64,000 nt of DNA from an uncultured Paracoccaceae bacterium. Its GTDB lineage: Bacteria > Pseudomonadota > Alphaproteobacteria > Rhodobacterales > Rhodobacteraceae. This document shows, in pieces, positions 52,524 through 62,628 of this stretch (positions are counted from its first letter, which is position 1; each line of letters opens with the position of its first letter). The translations under genes were made by a program, and so were the position numbers. Below the pieces are notes generated by a model. It made no database searches and had not been told where the DNA came from. It saw only the letters and a program-made list of their open reading frames with translations. The stretch lies in assembly GCA_947503965.1 (NCBI GenBank), contig CANNFU010000001.1:310001-374000 (forward strand). Reading direction: 5' to 3'.

Positions 52524-53075
52524 ATGACCAAGGATATTGCTGAGCGTTTGCACAACGACCCCGGCGCCGACATCCACGCCGGGGCGTTGGGTCGGATCAT
52601 CAATGCTGTCGGCATCGTCTTTGCGCTCGGGCTTCTGGTGTCGGCGGGGATCCTCGTCCTCGAAATCTTCCTGCGCTACGTGCTGAACGCGCCGACCATC
52701 TGGGCCCATGAAACGGTCATCTTCCTGACGGCCAGCGCTTTTGTCTATGGTGGCCTATACGTCGTCGCCCGCAATGCGCATATCCGCGTGGTCCTGATCT
52801 ACGATTTCCTGCCAAAGCGGGTGCGGCGGTACTTTGATATCTACATATCGCTGATCTGTTGCCTGGCATCGGGGATGTTCGCCTGGGCGGCGTGGAAAGG
52901 CGTAGAGCGCGCAATCTGGACACCCGCAGGCGAATTCCGTCTGGAGACGTCAGGGTCGGCTTGGAACCCGCCAACCCCGGGGTTGATCAAGCTGTTCCTG
53001 CTTTTCATTCTGATTGTGATGACGGTGCAGTTCCTGATCCTGACGGTCGCCTATTACAGAAAAAAGGGCGATTGA
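52524..53075 (+). CDS. dctQ: TRAP transporter small permease (DctQ type), system 3
   Basis: A 183-residue protein with four hydrophobic segments. The DctQ pattern is LEIFLRYVLNAPTIWAHETVIFLTASAFVYGGLYVVARNAHIRVVLIYDFLP. The C-terminal helix ends in charged YYRKKGD. It sits between dctP and dctM; the dctM start follows its stop by one base. Confidence 0.93.
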   Translation: MTKDIAERLHNDPGADIHAGALGRIINAVGIVFALGLLVSAGILVLEIFLRYVLNAPTIWAHETVIFLTASAFVYGGLYVVARNAHIRVVLIYDFLPKRVRRYFDIYISLICCLASGMFAWAAWKGVERAIWTPAGEFRLETSGSAWNPPTPGLIKLFLLFILIVMTVQFLILTVAYYRKKGD

Positions 53076-53076
53076 A

Positions 53077-54411
53077 ATGGAATGGCTGTCATTGATCCCC
53101 GACCTCAAGTCGATGGGCATAGAATGGGCGACGTTCGCCATGTTCGTTTCGCTGCTGCTTTTGCTGCTGACGGGGATGCCGCTTGCCTTTGTCACGCTTC
53201 TGGTCGCCTTGATCTTTGCGCTTGGCTGGTTTGGCCCCATGGCGGTGCCCCTGATTACCAGCCGGATTTTCAGTTTCGTCAATTCATTTGTCTTCGTCTC
53301 GGTTCCGATGTTCGTGCTAATGGCCGCGATCCTTGATCGTTCGGGCATTGCGCGTGATCTGTTCGATGCGATGCGTCTGGTGGGCGGGCGGCTGCGCGGC
53401 GGTGTCGCGATCCAGACATTGCTGGTGGCTGTCGTCCTTGCCGCGATGTCCGGGATCATCGGAGGCGAGGTTGTTCTCTTGGGCCTTCTGGCACTGCCGC
53501 AGATGCTGAGACTGGGATACGACCGGAGGCTCGCGATCGGGGTTTGCTGTGCTGGCGGTGCATTGGGCACCATGATCCCGCCATCCATCGTGCTGATCGT
53601 TTACGGGCTGACCGCCAATGTCTCGATCGGCGATCTGTTCACCGCGTCCTTCGTACCGGGTCTGATGCTGGCGGGGCTTTATGTCATTTACATCCTTGTG
53701 CGGGCCCACCTGAACCCCGAGATCGCACCGATACCGGAGGTCGGCGAGATACCACGTGCAGAGAAGCTGCGTCTTCTCAAGGGTCTGTTCCTGCCGCTAT
53801 TGGTCGTCTTCTTCGTGCTTGGTTCGATCTACGGGGGCATTGCCAGCGTCACCGAAGCCTCTGCTGTTGGGGTGCTTGGCGTCACACTGTCCACTGTCAT
53901 TCGTGGTGAGTTCTCGATGAACCTTCTGCTCGGCGCCGCGCGTCAGACCTTGGCGACAGTCGGCATGATTGTCTGGATCGGCATTGGGGCAACAGCGCTG
54001 GTGGGCGTGTTCAACCTGATGGGTGGGATCAACTTTGTCTCACAACTGATCACCGGCATTTCCGAAGAGCCGATCATCATCATCCTGTTCATGATGCTGA
54101 TCCTTTTTGTCCTTGGGATGTTCCTTGACTGGGTCGGTATCGCCCTTCTCACGATGCCGATATTCGTGCCGATTGTCGTGTCGCTGGGCTATGACCCGGT
54201 CTGGTTCGGCGTGGTTTTTGCGATGAACATGCAGGTCAGTTTCCTGTCACCGCCCTTCGGACCCGCCGCGTTCTATCTCAAAAGCGTGGCACCGCCCGAC
54301 ATCTCCCTTGGCGAGATTTTCCGGTCACTTCTTCCCTTCATCTGTCTGCAGATTCTGGCGCTTGGCCTTTTGCTGGCATTCCCGGGGATCACCCTAATCG
54401 AAGGGCTGTAA
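53077..54411 (+). CDS. dctM: TRAP transporter large permease (DctM type), system 3
   Basis: A 444-residue, 12-segment permease. Features are VNSFVFVSVPMFVLMAAILDRSGIARDLFD, AAMSGIIGGEVVLLGLLALPQM, GTMIPPSIVLIVYG, and LSPPFGPAAFYLKSV. It completes the gluconate-linked TRAP system. A small hairpin follows the stop. Confidence 0.95.
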   Translation: MEWLSLIPDLKSMGIEWATFAMFVSLLLLLLTGMPLAFVTLLVALIFALGWFGPMAVPLITSRIFSFVNSFVFVSVPMFVLMAAILDRSGIARDLFDAMRLVGGRLRGGVAIQTLLVAVVLAAMSGIIGGEVVLLGLLALPQMLRLGYDRRLAIGVCCAGGALGTMIPPSIVLIVYGLTANVSIGDLFTASFVPGLMLAGLYVIYILVRAHLNPEIAPIPEVGEIPRAEKLRLLKGLFLPLLVVFFVLGSIYGGIASVTEASAVGVLGVTLSTVIRGEFSMNLLLGAARQTLATVGMIVWIGIGATALVGVFNLMGGINFVSQLITGISEEPIIIILFMMLILFVLGMFLDWVGIALLTMPIFVPIVVSLGYDPVWFGVVFAMNMQVSFLSPPFGPAAFYLKSVAPPDISLGEIFRSLLPFICLQILALGLLLAFPGITLIEGL

Positions 54412-54422
54412 AGCGGCGGTGG

Positions 54423-54441
54423 ATTCTGGACACTCCAGAAT
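54423..54441 (+). terminator. Short hairpin after TRAP system 3
   Basis: ATTCTGGA and TCCAGAAT pair perfectly around a 3-base loop, 11 bases after the dctM stop. It is AT-rich and lacks a T-run, so termination is uncertain. The remaining gap to 54682 shows a small repeat (GTTAA-N4-TTAAC near 54618) and no open frame of note. Confidence 0.35.
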
Positions 54442-54682
54442 TCTCAGAGTGAAAATGCGTGGGATGGCAAGTGTCCCTCGCTTCTTGCTGCTGTAGCTTT
54501 GCCGTGTTCGTGCTTTCCATCCTATCTTCGCTCATCGATGCCTGTGCGCCGTCGGTCTTCATCAGGACATCTGCGTGCAACTGCGCACTTGCGTAGCAAA
54601 ATGGGAACGCATTGATTGTTAAGGCGTTAACATTCGATCCACTTGTATTCCAAGTACTAATCCGATGAAGGAGCAGCCGTAG

Positions 54683-56332
54683 ATGAAAGCGTCCGATCTG
54701 TTTGTAAAATGCCTTGAGGCCGAGGGGGTCGATCGCATCTACGGCGTGCCCGGGGAAGAAAATGCCGACTTCATGCAATCGCTGGAAGGATCTTCCATCG
54801 AATTTATCCTGACCCGGCACGAACAGGGTGCCGCGTTCATGGCCAGTGTTTATGGTCGCCTGACAGGGAAAGTGGGCGTGTGTCTGGGCACGCTTGGCCC
54901 GGGCGCGACCAATCTGATGACCGGTGTGGCCGATGGCAATATGGACCACGCGCCGCTTTTGGTGATTACGGGACAGGGCGCATTGACCCGCCAGCACAAG
55001 GAAAGCCATCAGGTCATGAATGTGGTCGATATGTACCGGCCCATCACGAAGTGGAGCTGTGCGGTCAACCACCCTGACAACATCCCCGAAATCGTGCACA
55101 AGGCCATCAAGCTGGCGGTCACCGAAAAACCCGGCGCATGTCATATCGAGCTGGCCGAGGATGTGGCTGCCATGGACACGAACGCGGCTATTTTGCGTCC
55201 CGCACGCCTGCGTCGCCCGGTGCCTGACAACAAGGTCATCGATGATGTTTGGACGCGGCTGCAGTCGGCGAAATCACCTATTATCATCGCCGGTAACGGT
55301 GCGATCCGCACCCGCGCCAGTCAGGAACTTCGTGCATTCTGCGAAGCGACCGGGATTGGCGCACTGATGACCTTCATGGCCAAGGGTGCATTGGATCTGG
55401 ACGATCCGCGCTGTCTGTTCACCGTCGGATTGGGCCAACGGGATTATCCACAACTGGCTATTGATGCCGCCGACCTTGTGATCACTGTGGGGTATGATCC
55501 GGTGGAATATGGCCCGTCGAAATGGAACAAGTCGTGCGATGTCGACATCATCCACATGGATTTTGCACCCGCCGAAAGCGATCTGCACTATCAGCCAGAG
55601 ATCGAGGTGATTGGCGATCTGGCCCATGGTCTGGCCGCGCTGAACGCACGTATCGCCAGTGACGGTGTGCCGAAATATGATGTCAGCGCGCAGGAAACGC
55701 TGCGCGCGACGATGCAGGAAGCCTTTGCTACGCATGCCGATGATGAAACCGAAGGGGCGATCACGCCGCAAAAGGCGATTGCCGATGTGCGCGCCGTGCT
55801 TGGCCCCGATGACATATTGCTGTCGGGTGTTGGGGCGCACAAGATGTGGGTCGCGCGTCATTATCAATGCCACGAACCAAATACCTGCCTGATCTCGAAC
55901 GGATTTTGTTCCATGGGTATGCCACTGCCCGGAGCCGTTGCAGCAAGACATGCTCGTCCCGACGCGCGGGTGCTCGCGGTTGTCGGGGATGGCGACATCA
56001 TGATGAACGTCCAGGAAATGGAAACGGCGTCGCGCCTTGGCTCCGACATCACCGTGCTGGTCTGGGAAGACAACGCCTATGGGCTGATTGCCTGGAAACA
56101 GGAACAGGATTTCGGGTCGCATACTGACCTGTCGTTCAACAACCCCGATTGGGCGCATTTGTGTGCGGCAATGGGCTGGCACCATCAGACCTGTGAGGCT
56201 GCCGTTGATCTGCAATCCCGCCTTAAAAAGGCACTGGACCACGATGGTCCTGCCATGGTCGTCATCCCGATCGATTATCGTGAAAACATGGCTCTGACCA
56301 AGCAGTTGGGCCAGATCGAGCAGACATTCTGA
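54683..56332 (+). CDS. alsS: Acetolactate synthase-like TPP enzyme (catabolic AlsS type)
   Basis: A 549-residue thiamine-diphosphate enzyme. The N-terminal Pyr domain has YGVPGEENADF and the cofactor-activating Glu in RHEQGAAFMA. Then GTLGPGATNLMTGVADGNMDHAPLLVITGQ follows, and the PP domain carries the GDG-N motif as VVGDGDIMMNVQEM. The single-gene form with no ilvN-like regulatory subunit nearby fits the catabolic acetolactate synthase of the acetoin pathway. Other pyruvate-dependent decarboxylases are alternatives. The start at 54683 follows GAAGGAG. No alsD gene is adjacent. Confidence 0.85.
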   Translation: MKASDLFVKCLEAEGVDRIYGVPGEENADFMQSLEGSSIEFILTRHEQGAAFMASVYGRLTGKVGVCLGTLGPGATNLMTGVADGNMDHAPLLVITGQGALTRQHKESHQVMNVVDMYRPITKWSCAVNHPDNIPEIVHKAIKLAVTEKPGACHIELAEDVAAMDTNAAILRPARLRRPVPDNKVIDDVWTRLQSAKSPIIIAGNGAIRTRASQELRAFCEATGIGALMTFMAKGALDLDDPRCLFTVGLGQRDYPQLAIDAADLVITVGYDPVEYGPSKWNKSCDVDIIHMDFAPAESDLHYQPEIEVIGDLAHGLAALNARIASDGVPKYDVSAQETLRATMQEAFATHADDETEGAITPQKAIADVRAVLGPDDILLSGVGAHKMWVARHYQCHEPNTCLISNGFCSMGMPLPGAVAARHARPDARVLAVVGDGDIMMNVQEMETASRLGSDITVLVWEDNAYGLIAWKQEQDFGSHTDLSFNNPDWAHLCAAMGWHHQTCEAAVDLQSRLKKALDHDGPAMVVIPIDYRENMALTKQLGQIEQTF

Positions 56333-56407
56333 TCTGCCAGCATGCCGGATGGAACGATTATTCATTCTGCGTGTTAGTTGCGACACCGAAACAAAAAGGC
56401 GGCAGTG

Positions 56408-56890
56408 ATGACTTCTGATAAAAACGATTTCTGGGACACGATCAGCGACACGAGCGTTTGCATGGTCACAACAAACGATGACGGTCTTCTGCGGTCCCGA
56501 CCAATGGCTCCGTACATAGATGCATCGGCCAAAACCATTCACTTTGTCACCGACAGTGACAGTGCCAAGACATTCGAGATTGCCGCCGATCAGGACATCG
56601 GCCTGAGCTTCATGGATGGCGGGAAGATGGTTTATGTTTCGGTATCGGCCAAGGGTACGGTCAGTCGGGACCCAAAGTTGATTAAGCAATTGTGGGGACC
56701 TTACTGTAAGGTGTTCTTTGGCGACGGCCCCGAAGGTGCGGATGTTGCCGTGATCAGGGCCGAACCGGTACAGGCCGAGATCTGGGACAACAGCGGCAGT
56801 AAGCTCGCCATCGCGGCCGAGATGACGCGGGCCTACTTTTCCGAGGATGGTCCTGACCTCGGCGACAACACTAAAATCAATTTCGCCTAA
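56408..56890 (+). CDS. Pyridoxamine 5'-phosphate oxidase family (general stress protein 26-like)
   Basis: A 160-residue flavin-binding split-barrel protein. Segments SVCMVTTNDDGLLRSRPMAPY, TIHFVTDSDSAKTFEIAADQDIGLSFMD and KMVYVSVSAKGTVSRDPKLIKQLWGPYCKVFF match the general stress protein 26 subgroup; WGPYCKVFF is highly characteristic. Members bind FMN or FAD, but substrates are unknown. The start at 56408 begins the domain; an upstream frame adds ten residues. It lies between alsS and gdhA on the same strand. Confidence 0.85.
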   Translation: MTSDKNDFWDTISDTSVCMVTTNDDGLLRSRPMAPYIDASAKTIHFVTDSDSAKTFEIAADQDIGLSFMDGGKMVYVSVSAKGTVSRDPKLIKQLWGPYCKVFFGDGPEGADVAVIRAEPVQAEIWDNSGSKLAIAAEMTRAYFSEDGPDLGDNTKINFA

Positions 56891-56920
56891 CCCGACTTTC
56901 CCCTTTAAGAGGCCATTTAT

Positions 56921-58270
56921 ATGAGTTTTTCGCTGAGTGAGCGACATGAAAGTCTACAGGATTTTCTAAATGAGCGCGCCCCGAACGAGCCAGAATTTCA
57001 TCAGGCCGTTCATGAAGTCATTGACGATATCAAACCTATCATTGACCAATCCGACGCCTACAAGGACGCTAATATCTTTGAACGACTGGTGGAGCCTGAA
57101 CGGCTGATCACATTTCAGGTCGCATGGCAGAACGATGCTGGACAAATCGAGGTTAACCGCGGCTATCGCGTGCAATTTAACGGTGCGATTGGCCCGTACA
57201 AAGGTGGGCTGCGCTTTCATCCAACGGTCAACCCATCGGTTCTGAAATTTCTGGGCTTTGAGCAGACATTCAAGAACGCATTGACTGGCCTTCCTATGGG
57301 CGGGGCCAAAGGCGGCTCAGATTTTGATCCCACGGGTCGATCCGAGGCTGAGATCATGCGATTTTGCGTGGCCTTCATGCAGGAACTCCATCGCCATATC
57401 GGTCCGGATATCGACGTACCCGCAGGCGATATCAATGTTGGCGCACGCGAGATCGGCTATCTTTTCGGCGCGTATCGCCGGATAACCGGTCAATTCGAAG
57501 GTGTTTTGACCGGTAAAGACGAAGCCTATGCCGGTAGCGCCATGCGCACAGAGGCGACGGGCTATGGCGTAGTCTACTTTCTGTCGCATATGTTGCAAGC
57601 GCACGATGATGGTATCGATGGCAAGCGGATCATGATCTCTGGTGCTGGCAATGTGGCCACTTATGCTGCGGAAAAGGCTGTGGCCCTTGGCGCCAAGGTG
57701 ATCAGCCTGTCTGACAGTTCCGGCTTTATCCACGACCCGGATGGTTTGACAGATGAAAAGATCGCCTGGGTTCGCACCCACAAGGCCAAGCCGGGTGCCA
57801 GCCTGGCCCCTTACGTGGATCAGTTCGGTGGGACATGGACAGAAGGTAAAACGCCATGGTCGCTTGAGGCTGACATCGCCGCACCATGTGCAACCCAGAA
57901 TGAATTGAACGAAGATGATGCGAAGATGCTGATCGACAATGGGATCGCCGCCATCATCGAAGGCGCAAACATGCCCGCGACCGCGAAGGCCAAGCAGGTG
58001 TTTGCGCAAAGTGACGTGCTGTTTGCCCCCGGAAAGGCCGCCAATGCGGGCGGAGTCGCCGTGTCAGGGCTGGAAATCAGCCAAAACCGGCAACGCCGCG
58101 CCAGCGGGGCTGACGAGGTTGATCAGGCCCTGCAATCCATCATGGCCGATATTCATGCCGTTTGCGTGTCCGAAGGCAAACGAGACGGACGCGTTGACTA
58201 TGCCAAGGGCGCAAATATCGCGGGGTTCCGCAAGGTTGCCGATGCCATGGTAGCGCAAGGCGTTGGTTGA
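56921..58270 (+). CDS. gdhA: NADP-specific glutamate dehydrogenase
   Basis: A 449-residue hexameric GDH: 2-oxoglutarate + ammonium + NADPH gives glutamate. GPYKGGLRFHP and LTGLPMGGAKGGSDFDP carry the substrate and catalytic Lys residues, DVPAGDINVGAREIGYLFG follows, and the cofactor-binding motif is MISGAGNVATYAAEKAV. Length is exactly typical of the bacterial NADP type. It gives the cell an ammonium-assimilation route beside glutamine synthetase. It is 30 bases after the PNPOx-like gene. Confidence 0.96.
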   Translation: MSFSLSERHESLQDFLNERAPNEPEFHQAVHEVIDDIKPIIDQSDAYKDANIFERLVEPERLITFQVAWQNDAGQIEVNRGYRVQFNGAIGPYKGGLRFHPTVNPSVLKFLGFEQTFKNALTGLPMGGAKGGSDFDPTGRSEAEIMRFCVAFMQELHRHIGPDIDVPAGDINVGAREIGYLFGAYRRITGQFEGVLTGKDEAYAGSAMRTEATGYGVVYFLSHMLQAHDDGIDGKRIMISGAGNVATYAAEKAVALGAKVISLSDSSGFIHDPDGLTDEKIAWVRTHKAKPGASLAPYVDQFGGTWTEGKTPWSLEADIAAPCATQNELNEDDAKMLIDNGIAAIIEGANMPATAKAKQVFAQSDVLFAPGKAANAGGVAVSGLEISQNRQRRASGADEVDQALQSIMADIHAVCVSEGKRDGRVDYAKGANIAGFRKVADAMVAQGVG

Positions 58271-58430
58271 TGCTGTGCAACCTGTTCGGATGCGATCAGA
58301 TCGGTAGCGGCCTAACGCGAGGCGATCGCGAACCTATCGCCGGACATCCTTTGAAACACACATGCCCAAACGGGGTAAAAATGGCTGCGTCAGACGTGAA
58401 TCCATCTGCATTGCGGCATCCGAGCCCGGC

Positions 58431-59855
58431 TTAATGCGCAATCATGACATGCCGGACAGCCGTGTAGTCTTCTAAAGCATACATCGACATATCCTTGCCA
58501 TAGCCAGACTGCTTTAGCCCGCCATGAGGCATCTCATTGACAAGCATGAAGTGGGTATTCACCCATGTGCAGCCGTACTGCAACGCAGCCGAGGCTTCCA
58601 TCGCCTTGCCGATATCTTGAGTCCAGACCGAGGATGCCAAGCCATAGGGGCTGTCATTGGCCCAGTCGATGACCGGATCATCATCGGTAAAGCGCGTCAC
58701 AGAGACGACAGGGCCAAAGACCTCGCGCTGGACGATTTCGTCCTGTTGCAGCGCCCCCGCAACAACGGTCGGCTTGTAGTAGAACCCGCCGCCATCCGCG
58801 GCAGAGCCGCCGGTCACCACCTCGATATGGGACTGCTCTGAGGCGCGTTCAACGAAGCTCGCCACCCGATCACGTTGGCGCGGTGAGATCAGGGGCGGGA
58901 TCTCGTTCAACGTGTCATCCGCATTGTTGAAAACAATACTGGCCGCCGCGGCAGAGAGATCCGCGACGAAATTGTCGTAGAGGCTCACGTGAACATAGAC
59001 GCGGCAGGCCGCCGTACAGTCCTGACCCGAATTGTAATAGCCAAAGGCCCTCAGCCCATCGACCGTCCGTGTCAGATCCGCGTCGCCGTAGACAATCACC
59101 GGTGCCTTGCCGCCCAGTTCCAGGTGCGTGCGCTTGACGCCCTTGGACGCGGCCATAAGCACCTTCTTACCCGTCGCCACGTCCCCTGTAATCGAGATCA
59201 TGTCGATGCCTTGATGGTTCACCAGGGCATTGCCAACCGAACCACCTTGGCCGGTGATCACGTTGACAACGCCTTCGGGCAGGATATCGGCCATGATCTT
59301 GGCAAAGGCCAGTGCCGTCAGCGGTGTCTGTTCGGACGGTTTCATGACAACGGTGTTGCCGCCAGCCAGTGCGGGGGCAAGTTTCCACGCCATCATCATG
59401 ATCGGGTAATTCCACGGCGCAATCGAGGCCACGACGCCAATCGGATCGCGCCGGATCATGGAGGTATGCCCCTCCATGTAGCTGCCTGCCACCGGGCCAT
59501 GCATGTTGCGTACGGCGCCCGCAAAGTAGCGGAAGCAATCGGCGACGGCTGGAATCTCCTCGTTCCGCACTTCATTGATCGGCTTGCCGCAGTTCAACGC
59601 CTCAAGGACCGCAAGGCTTTCAAGGTCCGCCTCGACCGCATCGGCAATCCTCAACAGGAGCGAAGAGCGTTCAGACGGTGTGGTTTTGGCCCAGGCCGGG
59701 AAAGCGGCGCGTGCAGCCCCGACGGCGCGGTCAATCTGGTCAGGGTTCGCCTCCGGCATTTTCAGGATTTCCTCGCCGGTGCGAGGGTTCAGAATGGCCT
59801 CTTCGGTTTCCGTTCCAGCTTCAAAGGCATTGCCGATCAGCATTTTCGTTTCCAT
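58431..59855 (-). CDS. patD: Gamma-aminobutyraldehyde dehydrogenase
   Basis: A 474-residue aldehyde dehydrogenase converting 4-aminobutanal from putrescine to GABA with NAD+. GQDCTAACR carries the catalytic Cys, HLELGGKAP the general base Glu, and SIAPWNYP the N-terminal NAD region. The sequence follows E. coli PatD (YdcW) closely over [25 protein letters not shown] and the C-terminal YTAVRHVM. It is the last gene of the ydcSTUV-patD operon, 25 bases after the permease gene. No putrescine aminotransferase gene is seen next to it. Confidence 0.93.
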   Translation of the reverse strand: METKMLIGNAFEAGTETEEAILNPRTGEEILKMPEANPDQIDRAVGAARAAFPAWAKTTPSERSSLLLRIADAVEADLESLAVLEALNCGKPINEVRNEEIPAVADCFRYFAGAVRNMHGPVAGSYMEGHTSMIRRDPIGVVASIAPWNYPIMMMAWKLAPALAGGNTVVMKPSEQTPLTALAFAKIMADILPEGVVNVITGQGGSVGNALVNHQGIDMISITGDVATGKKVLMAASKGVKRTHLELGGKAPVIVYGDADLTRTVDGLRAFGYYNSGQDCTAACRVYVHVSLYDNFVADLSAAAASIVFNNADDTLNEIPPLISPRQRDRVASFVERASEQSHIEVVTGGSAADGGGFYYKPTVVAGALQQDEIVQREVFGPVVSVTRFTDDDPVIDWANDSPYGLASSVWTQDIGKAMEASAALQYGCTWVNTHFMLVNEMPHGGLKQSGYGKDMSMYALEDYTAVRHVMIAH

Positions 59856-59880
59856 GTCGTCTCTCCCTTGATGTCATTCT

Positions 59881-60684
59881 TCACTTGCCCTGCCCCGCGA
59901 CCGTCTCGGTCCCGCGGGTCAGATAATACGCGCCGAGTATCGGCAGGAACGTGACCAGCACCACAACCATCGCCACCACATTGGTCACGGGCCGCTGACG
60001 CGGTCGAACCAGCTCTTCCAGCATCCAGATGGGCAGGGTCTGCTGCTGGCCTGCGGTGAAGGTCGTCACAATCACCTCGTCAAAGCTCAGCGCGAACGCG
60101 AGCATACCGCCGGCAAGCAACGCCGTAGCGATGTTGGGCATAATGACAAAGCGCAAGGTCTGCCAATAGGTCGCGCCAAGGTCCATCGAGGCTTCGATCA
60201 GGCTGGCCGATGTCCGGCGGAACCGCGCCACCGCGTTGTTGTAGACCACCACGATGCAAAAGGTGGCATGGCCCAGAATGATCGTCCAGGTGCTGAACGG
60301 CATGTCCGCAATGTTGAATGCAGACCGCAGAGATATCCCTGTGATGATCCCTGGCAGCGCAATCGGCAGGATGACTAGCAGCGAGATCGTTTCACGCCCG
60401 AAGAACTTGGACCGCGCCACGGCGGCAGCGCAGAGGGTCCCCAGCACCATGGCAATCACCGTTGAGACACTTGCCACACGCAGGCTCAGCCCAAGCGCCT
60501 GCCAGACGTCCGGACGGTTCCATGTCACCTCGAACCACTTGAGAGTCAGTCCCGGGGGCGGCCATTGGTAGCTTTTCTCTTCGGTGGTAAAGGCATAGAC
60601 GAAAATCAGCAGGATCGGCAGGTGCAGGAAAAGCAGCCCGCCAATCGCCGCGACTTTCAGGCCAAGGGGCGCTTTAGAGTGCAT
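59881..60684 (-). CDS. ydcV: Spermidine/putrescine-type ABC permease (YdcV/PotC)
   Basis: A 267-residue inner-membrane permease with six hydrophobic segments and the EAA-type cytoplasmic loop [29 protein letters not shown] near residues 167-195. It pairs with YdcU to form the membrane channel. Its start overlaps the ydcU stop by 11 bases. The order S-T-U-V-patD is that of the E. coli ydc operon, supporting polyamine uptake. Confidence 0.93.
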   Translation of the reverse strand: MHSKAPLGLKVAAIGGLLFLHLPILLIFVYAFTTEEKSYQWPPPGLTLKWFEVTWNRPDVWQALGLSLRVASVSTVIAMVLGTLCAAAVARSKFFGRETISLLVILPIALPGIITGISLRSAFNIADMPFSTWTIILGHATFCIVVVYNNAVARFRRTSASLIEASMDLGATYWQTLRFVIMPNIATALLAGGMLAFALSFDEVIVTTFTAGQQQTLPIWMLEELVRPRQRPVTNVVAMVVVLVTFLPILGAYYLTRGTETVAGQGK

Positions 60685-61591
60685 TGAACGCCCCCGCTCT
60701 TTTGGCCAGCGTCAGATAGATCCCCATCACCACAATCGGCACTACTGCAAAGGCGGCCGCGAGCGGGATGTTCCCCGCTGTGCCCTGGAACTGATACACC
60801 GCCTGCCCGATCATGCGCGCCGACGTGCCGACGATCTGGGGGATGATGTAGTCGCCCATGGTCAGGCTGAAGGTGAAAATCGACCCGGCAATGATCCCCG
60901 GCAAAGCCAAAGGCAGGATCACATGGCGCAGCGTCTGGCCGGGCCGCGCACCCAGATCTCCGCTGGCCTCAAGCATCGAGGGTGGCACCCGTTCAAGGGA
61001 TGCCTGGATCGGCAGGATCATGAAGGGCAGCCAGACATAAAGGAATACCAGGAACGTGCCTGTCCAACTAACCGACAGGGAATTGCCGCCAATGGCCGGA
61101 ATGGCAAGATAGGCCTCTAGCACCCACGCGAGGTGCAGGGTTTCAAAGAGCCAGTTCAGGATACCTTCCTTGGCCAGTATCAGTTTCCAGGAATAGACCT
61201 TGACCAGATAGCTGGACCACAGGGGCAACATGACCCCCAGATAGAACACTGCTTTCCAGCGCCCCCGTGCATAGCGCGCGGCATAATAGGCGATGGGGAA
61301 GGCGACAATGGCGGCACCGATGGTGACCGCCGATGCCATGGCGATGGTCCGCAACAGGATGTCGAAGTTCGAGGCGCGCAGAAGCTCGCCATAGGTTTTC
61401 AGCGTGAACTCGTAATTGATCAGGCCCGAAAACTCGTCGATCGAGAAAAAGCTTTGCGCCAGAAGCGCAAAGAGCGAGCCTAGATAAACGATCCCCAGCC
61501 ACAAGAGTGGCGGCGTCACCAGCAGCACTAGCAGAAGGTTGGGACGCCGCCAAAGCGCGTCCGACAGCGGAGAGCGCGCGGCCTTAGCCAT
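60674..61591 (-). CDS. ydcU: Spermidine/putrescine-type ABC permease (YdcU/PotB)
   Basis: A 305-residue permease. Six or seven hydrophobic segments include the first at about 17-40 ([23 protein letters not shown]). The EAA loop is [26 protein letters not shown]. The start at 61591 overlaps the ydcT end by 8 bases, which supports it over a longer frame running into ydcT. It is co-translated with ydcT and ydcV. Confidence 0.93.
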   Translation of the reverse strand: MAKAARSPLSDALWRRPNLLLVLLVTPPLLWLGIVYLGSLFALLAQSFFSIDEFSGLINYEFTLKTYGELLRASNFDILLRTIAMASAVTIGAAIVAFPIAYYAARYARGRWKAVFYLGVMLPLWSSYLVKVYSWKLILAKEGILNWLFETLHLAWVLEAYLAIPAIGGNSLSVSWTGTFLVFLYVWLPFMILPIQASLERVPPSMLEASGDLGARPGQTLRHVILPLALPGIIAGSIFTFSLTMGDYIIPQIVGTSARMIGQAVYQFQGTAGNIPLAAAFAVVPIVVMGIYLTLAKRAGAFNAL

Positions 61592-62573
61592 TTCTGCCGT
61601 CCATGATATGCAACGCATCCGCGCCCCAACCGAGCGAGACCGTCTCACCGATTTCCGGCACCGAACGGCCCTTCGGCAGCAGGACCTTGAGCGTGATCCC
61701 TTCGCTCTCGATTTCAATCCGGGTGGCCGATCCCAGGAACGCTTGCGTACTCACTTTGCCCGATAGCGGACCATCACCAATTTGGATGGCTTCGGGGCGC
61801 AGGCTGGCCGGGGCGTCCTTGCCCGTCAGGCGGTGGACAAGCTGCGCGGGCAGCACGTTGGAGGCCCCGACGAAATCGGCCACAAAGGGCGTTTCGGGTC
61901 GGTCATAGACGTCCTCGGGGCTACCCACTTGCTGTATGCGCCCATCGTTAAAGACCGCAACGCGGTCAGCCATCGAAAGCGCCTCGCCTTGATCGTGGGT
62001 GACAAAGACAAAGGCGATGCCCAATTGACGCTGAAGCAACTTAAGCTCGCCCTGCATCTGCTCGCGCAGCTTGAGGTCAAGCGCGCCAAGCGGTTCATCC
62101 AACAGCAGCACTTTGGGTTGCATCACCAATGCCCGGGCCAAGGCCACGCGCTGGCGCTGTCCACCCGACAGGGCCGCGGGTTTTCGGTCGCCGAACCCAT
62201 CCAAGGCAACAAGGGCCAGCGCGTCGTCCGCAGCCGCCCGGCGCGCAGATTTGGCGTCGCCACGCACCATGAGCCCGTAGGCGACGTTGTCCCTCACATT
62301 CAGATGGGGAAACAGTGCATAGTCCTGAAAGACCGTATTGACGGGGCGGCGATAGGGCGGTGTGCGCGTGGCTTCGGCACCAAAGATCGAGATGGATCCG
62401 TGGGTGGGTTGCTCGAACCCGGCGATGAGCCGCAAGCAGGTGGTCTTGCCAGACCCGGAGGGACCGAGCAGAGCAAAAAACTCGCCTGGTGCGATCTCTA
62501 GGTCCACCCCATCCACCGCGCGGACATCCCCGAAATGGCGCGAGACGCCAGAGAAAGAAATTGCTGATGTCAT
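61584..62573 (-). CDS. ydcT: Spermidine/putrescine-type ABC ATPase (YdcT/PotA)
   Basis: A 329-residue ABC ATPase. Walker A is GPSGSGKTTC (about 36-45), the signature LSGGQRQRVALARAL, Walker B VLLLDEPLGALD, and the C-terminal TOBE-like domain binds regulators (SLRPEAIQIG, VSLGWGADALHIM). It powers the ydcUV channel. The ATG at 62573 begins the nucleotide-binding domain; the longer frame upstream would run through the intergenic hairpin into ydcS. Confidence 0.93.
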   Translation of the reverse strand: MTSAISFSGVSRHFGDVRAVDGVDLEIAPGEFFALLGPSGSGKTTCLRLIAGFEQPTHGSISIFGAEATRTPPYRRPVNTVFQDYALFPHLNVRDNVAYGLMVRGDAKSARRAAADDALALVALDGFGDRKPAALSGGQRQRVALARALVMQPKVLLLDEPLGALDLKLREQMQGELKLLQRQLGIAFVFVTHDQGEALSMADRVAVFNDGRIQQVGSPEDVYDRPETPFVADFVGASNVLPAQLVHRLTGKDAPASLRPEAIQIGDGPLSGKVSTQAFLGSATRIEIESEGITLKVLLPKGRSVPEIGETVSLGWGADALHIMDGRNG

Positions 62574-62588
62574 ATTCTGCCTGAAAGA

Positions 62589-62615
62589 TTGCGCAGCAGA
62601 AGACCCGCCGCGCAA
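62589..62615 (-). terminator. Hairpin between ydcS and ydcT
   Basis: TTGCGC and GCGCAA pair perfectly, extended by two more pairs after a mismatch, around a loop of about nine bases. It begins 13 bases after the ydcS stop in the 55-base gap before ydcT. There is no T-run, so a message-stabilising or rate-limiting role is more likely than full termination. Confidence 0.5.
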
Positions 62616-62628
62616 ATTGTTAGGGGCG

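Noticed and set aside
55274..56947. Long open frame (557 codons) on the minus strand across alsS and the PNPOx-like gene
   Set aside because: It crosses two conserved genes on the other strand and shows no domain pattern; a shadow frame.
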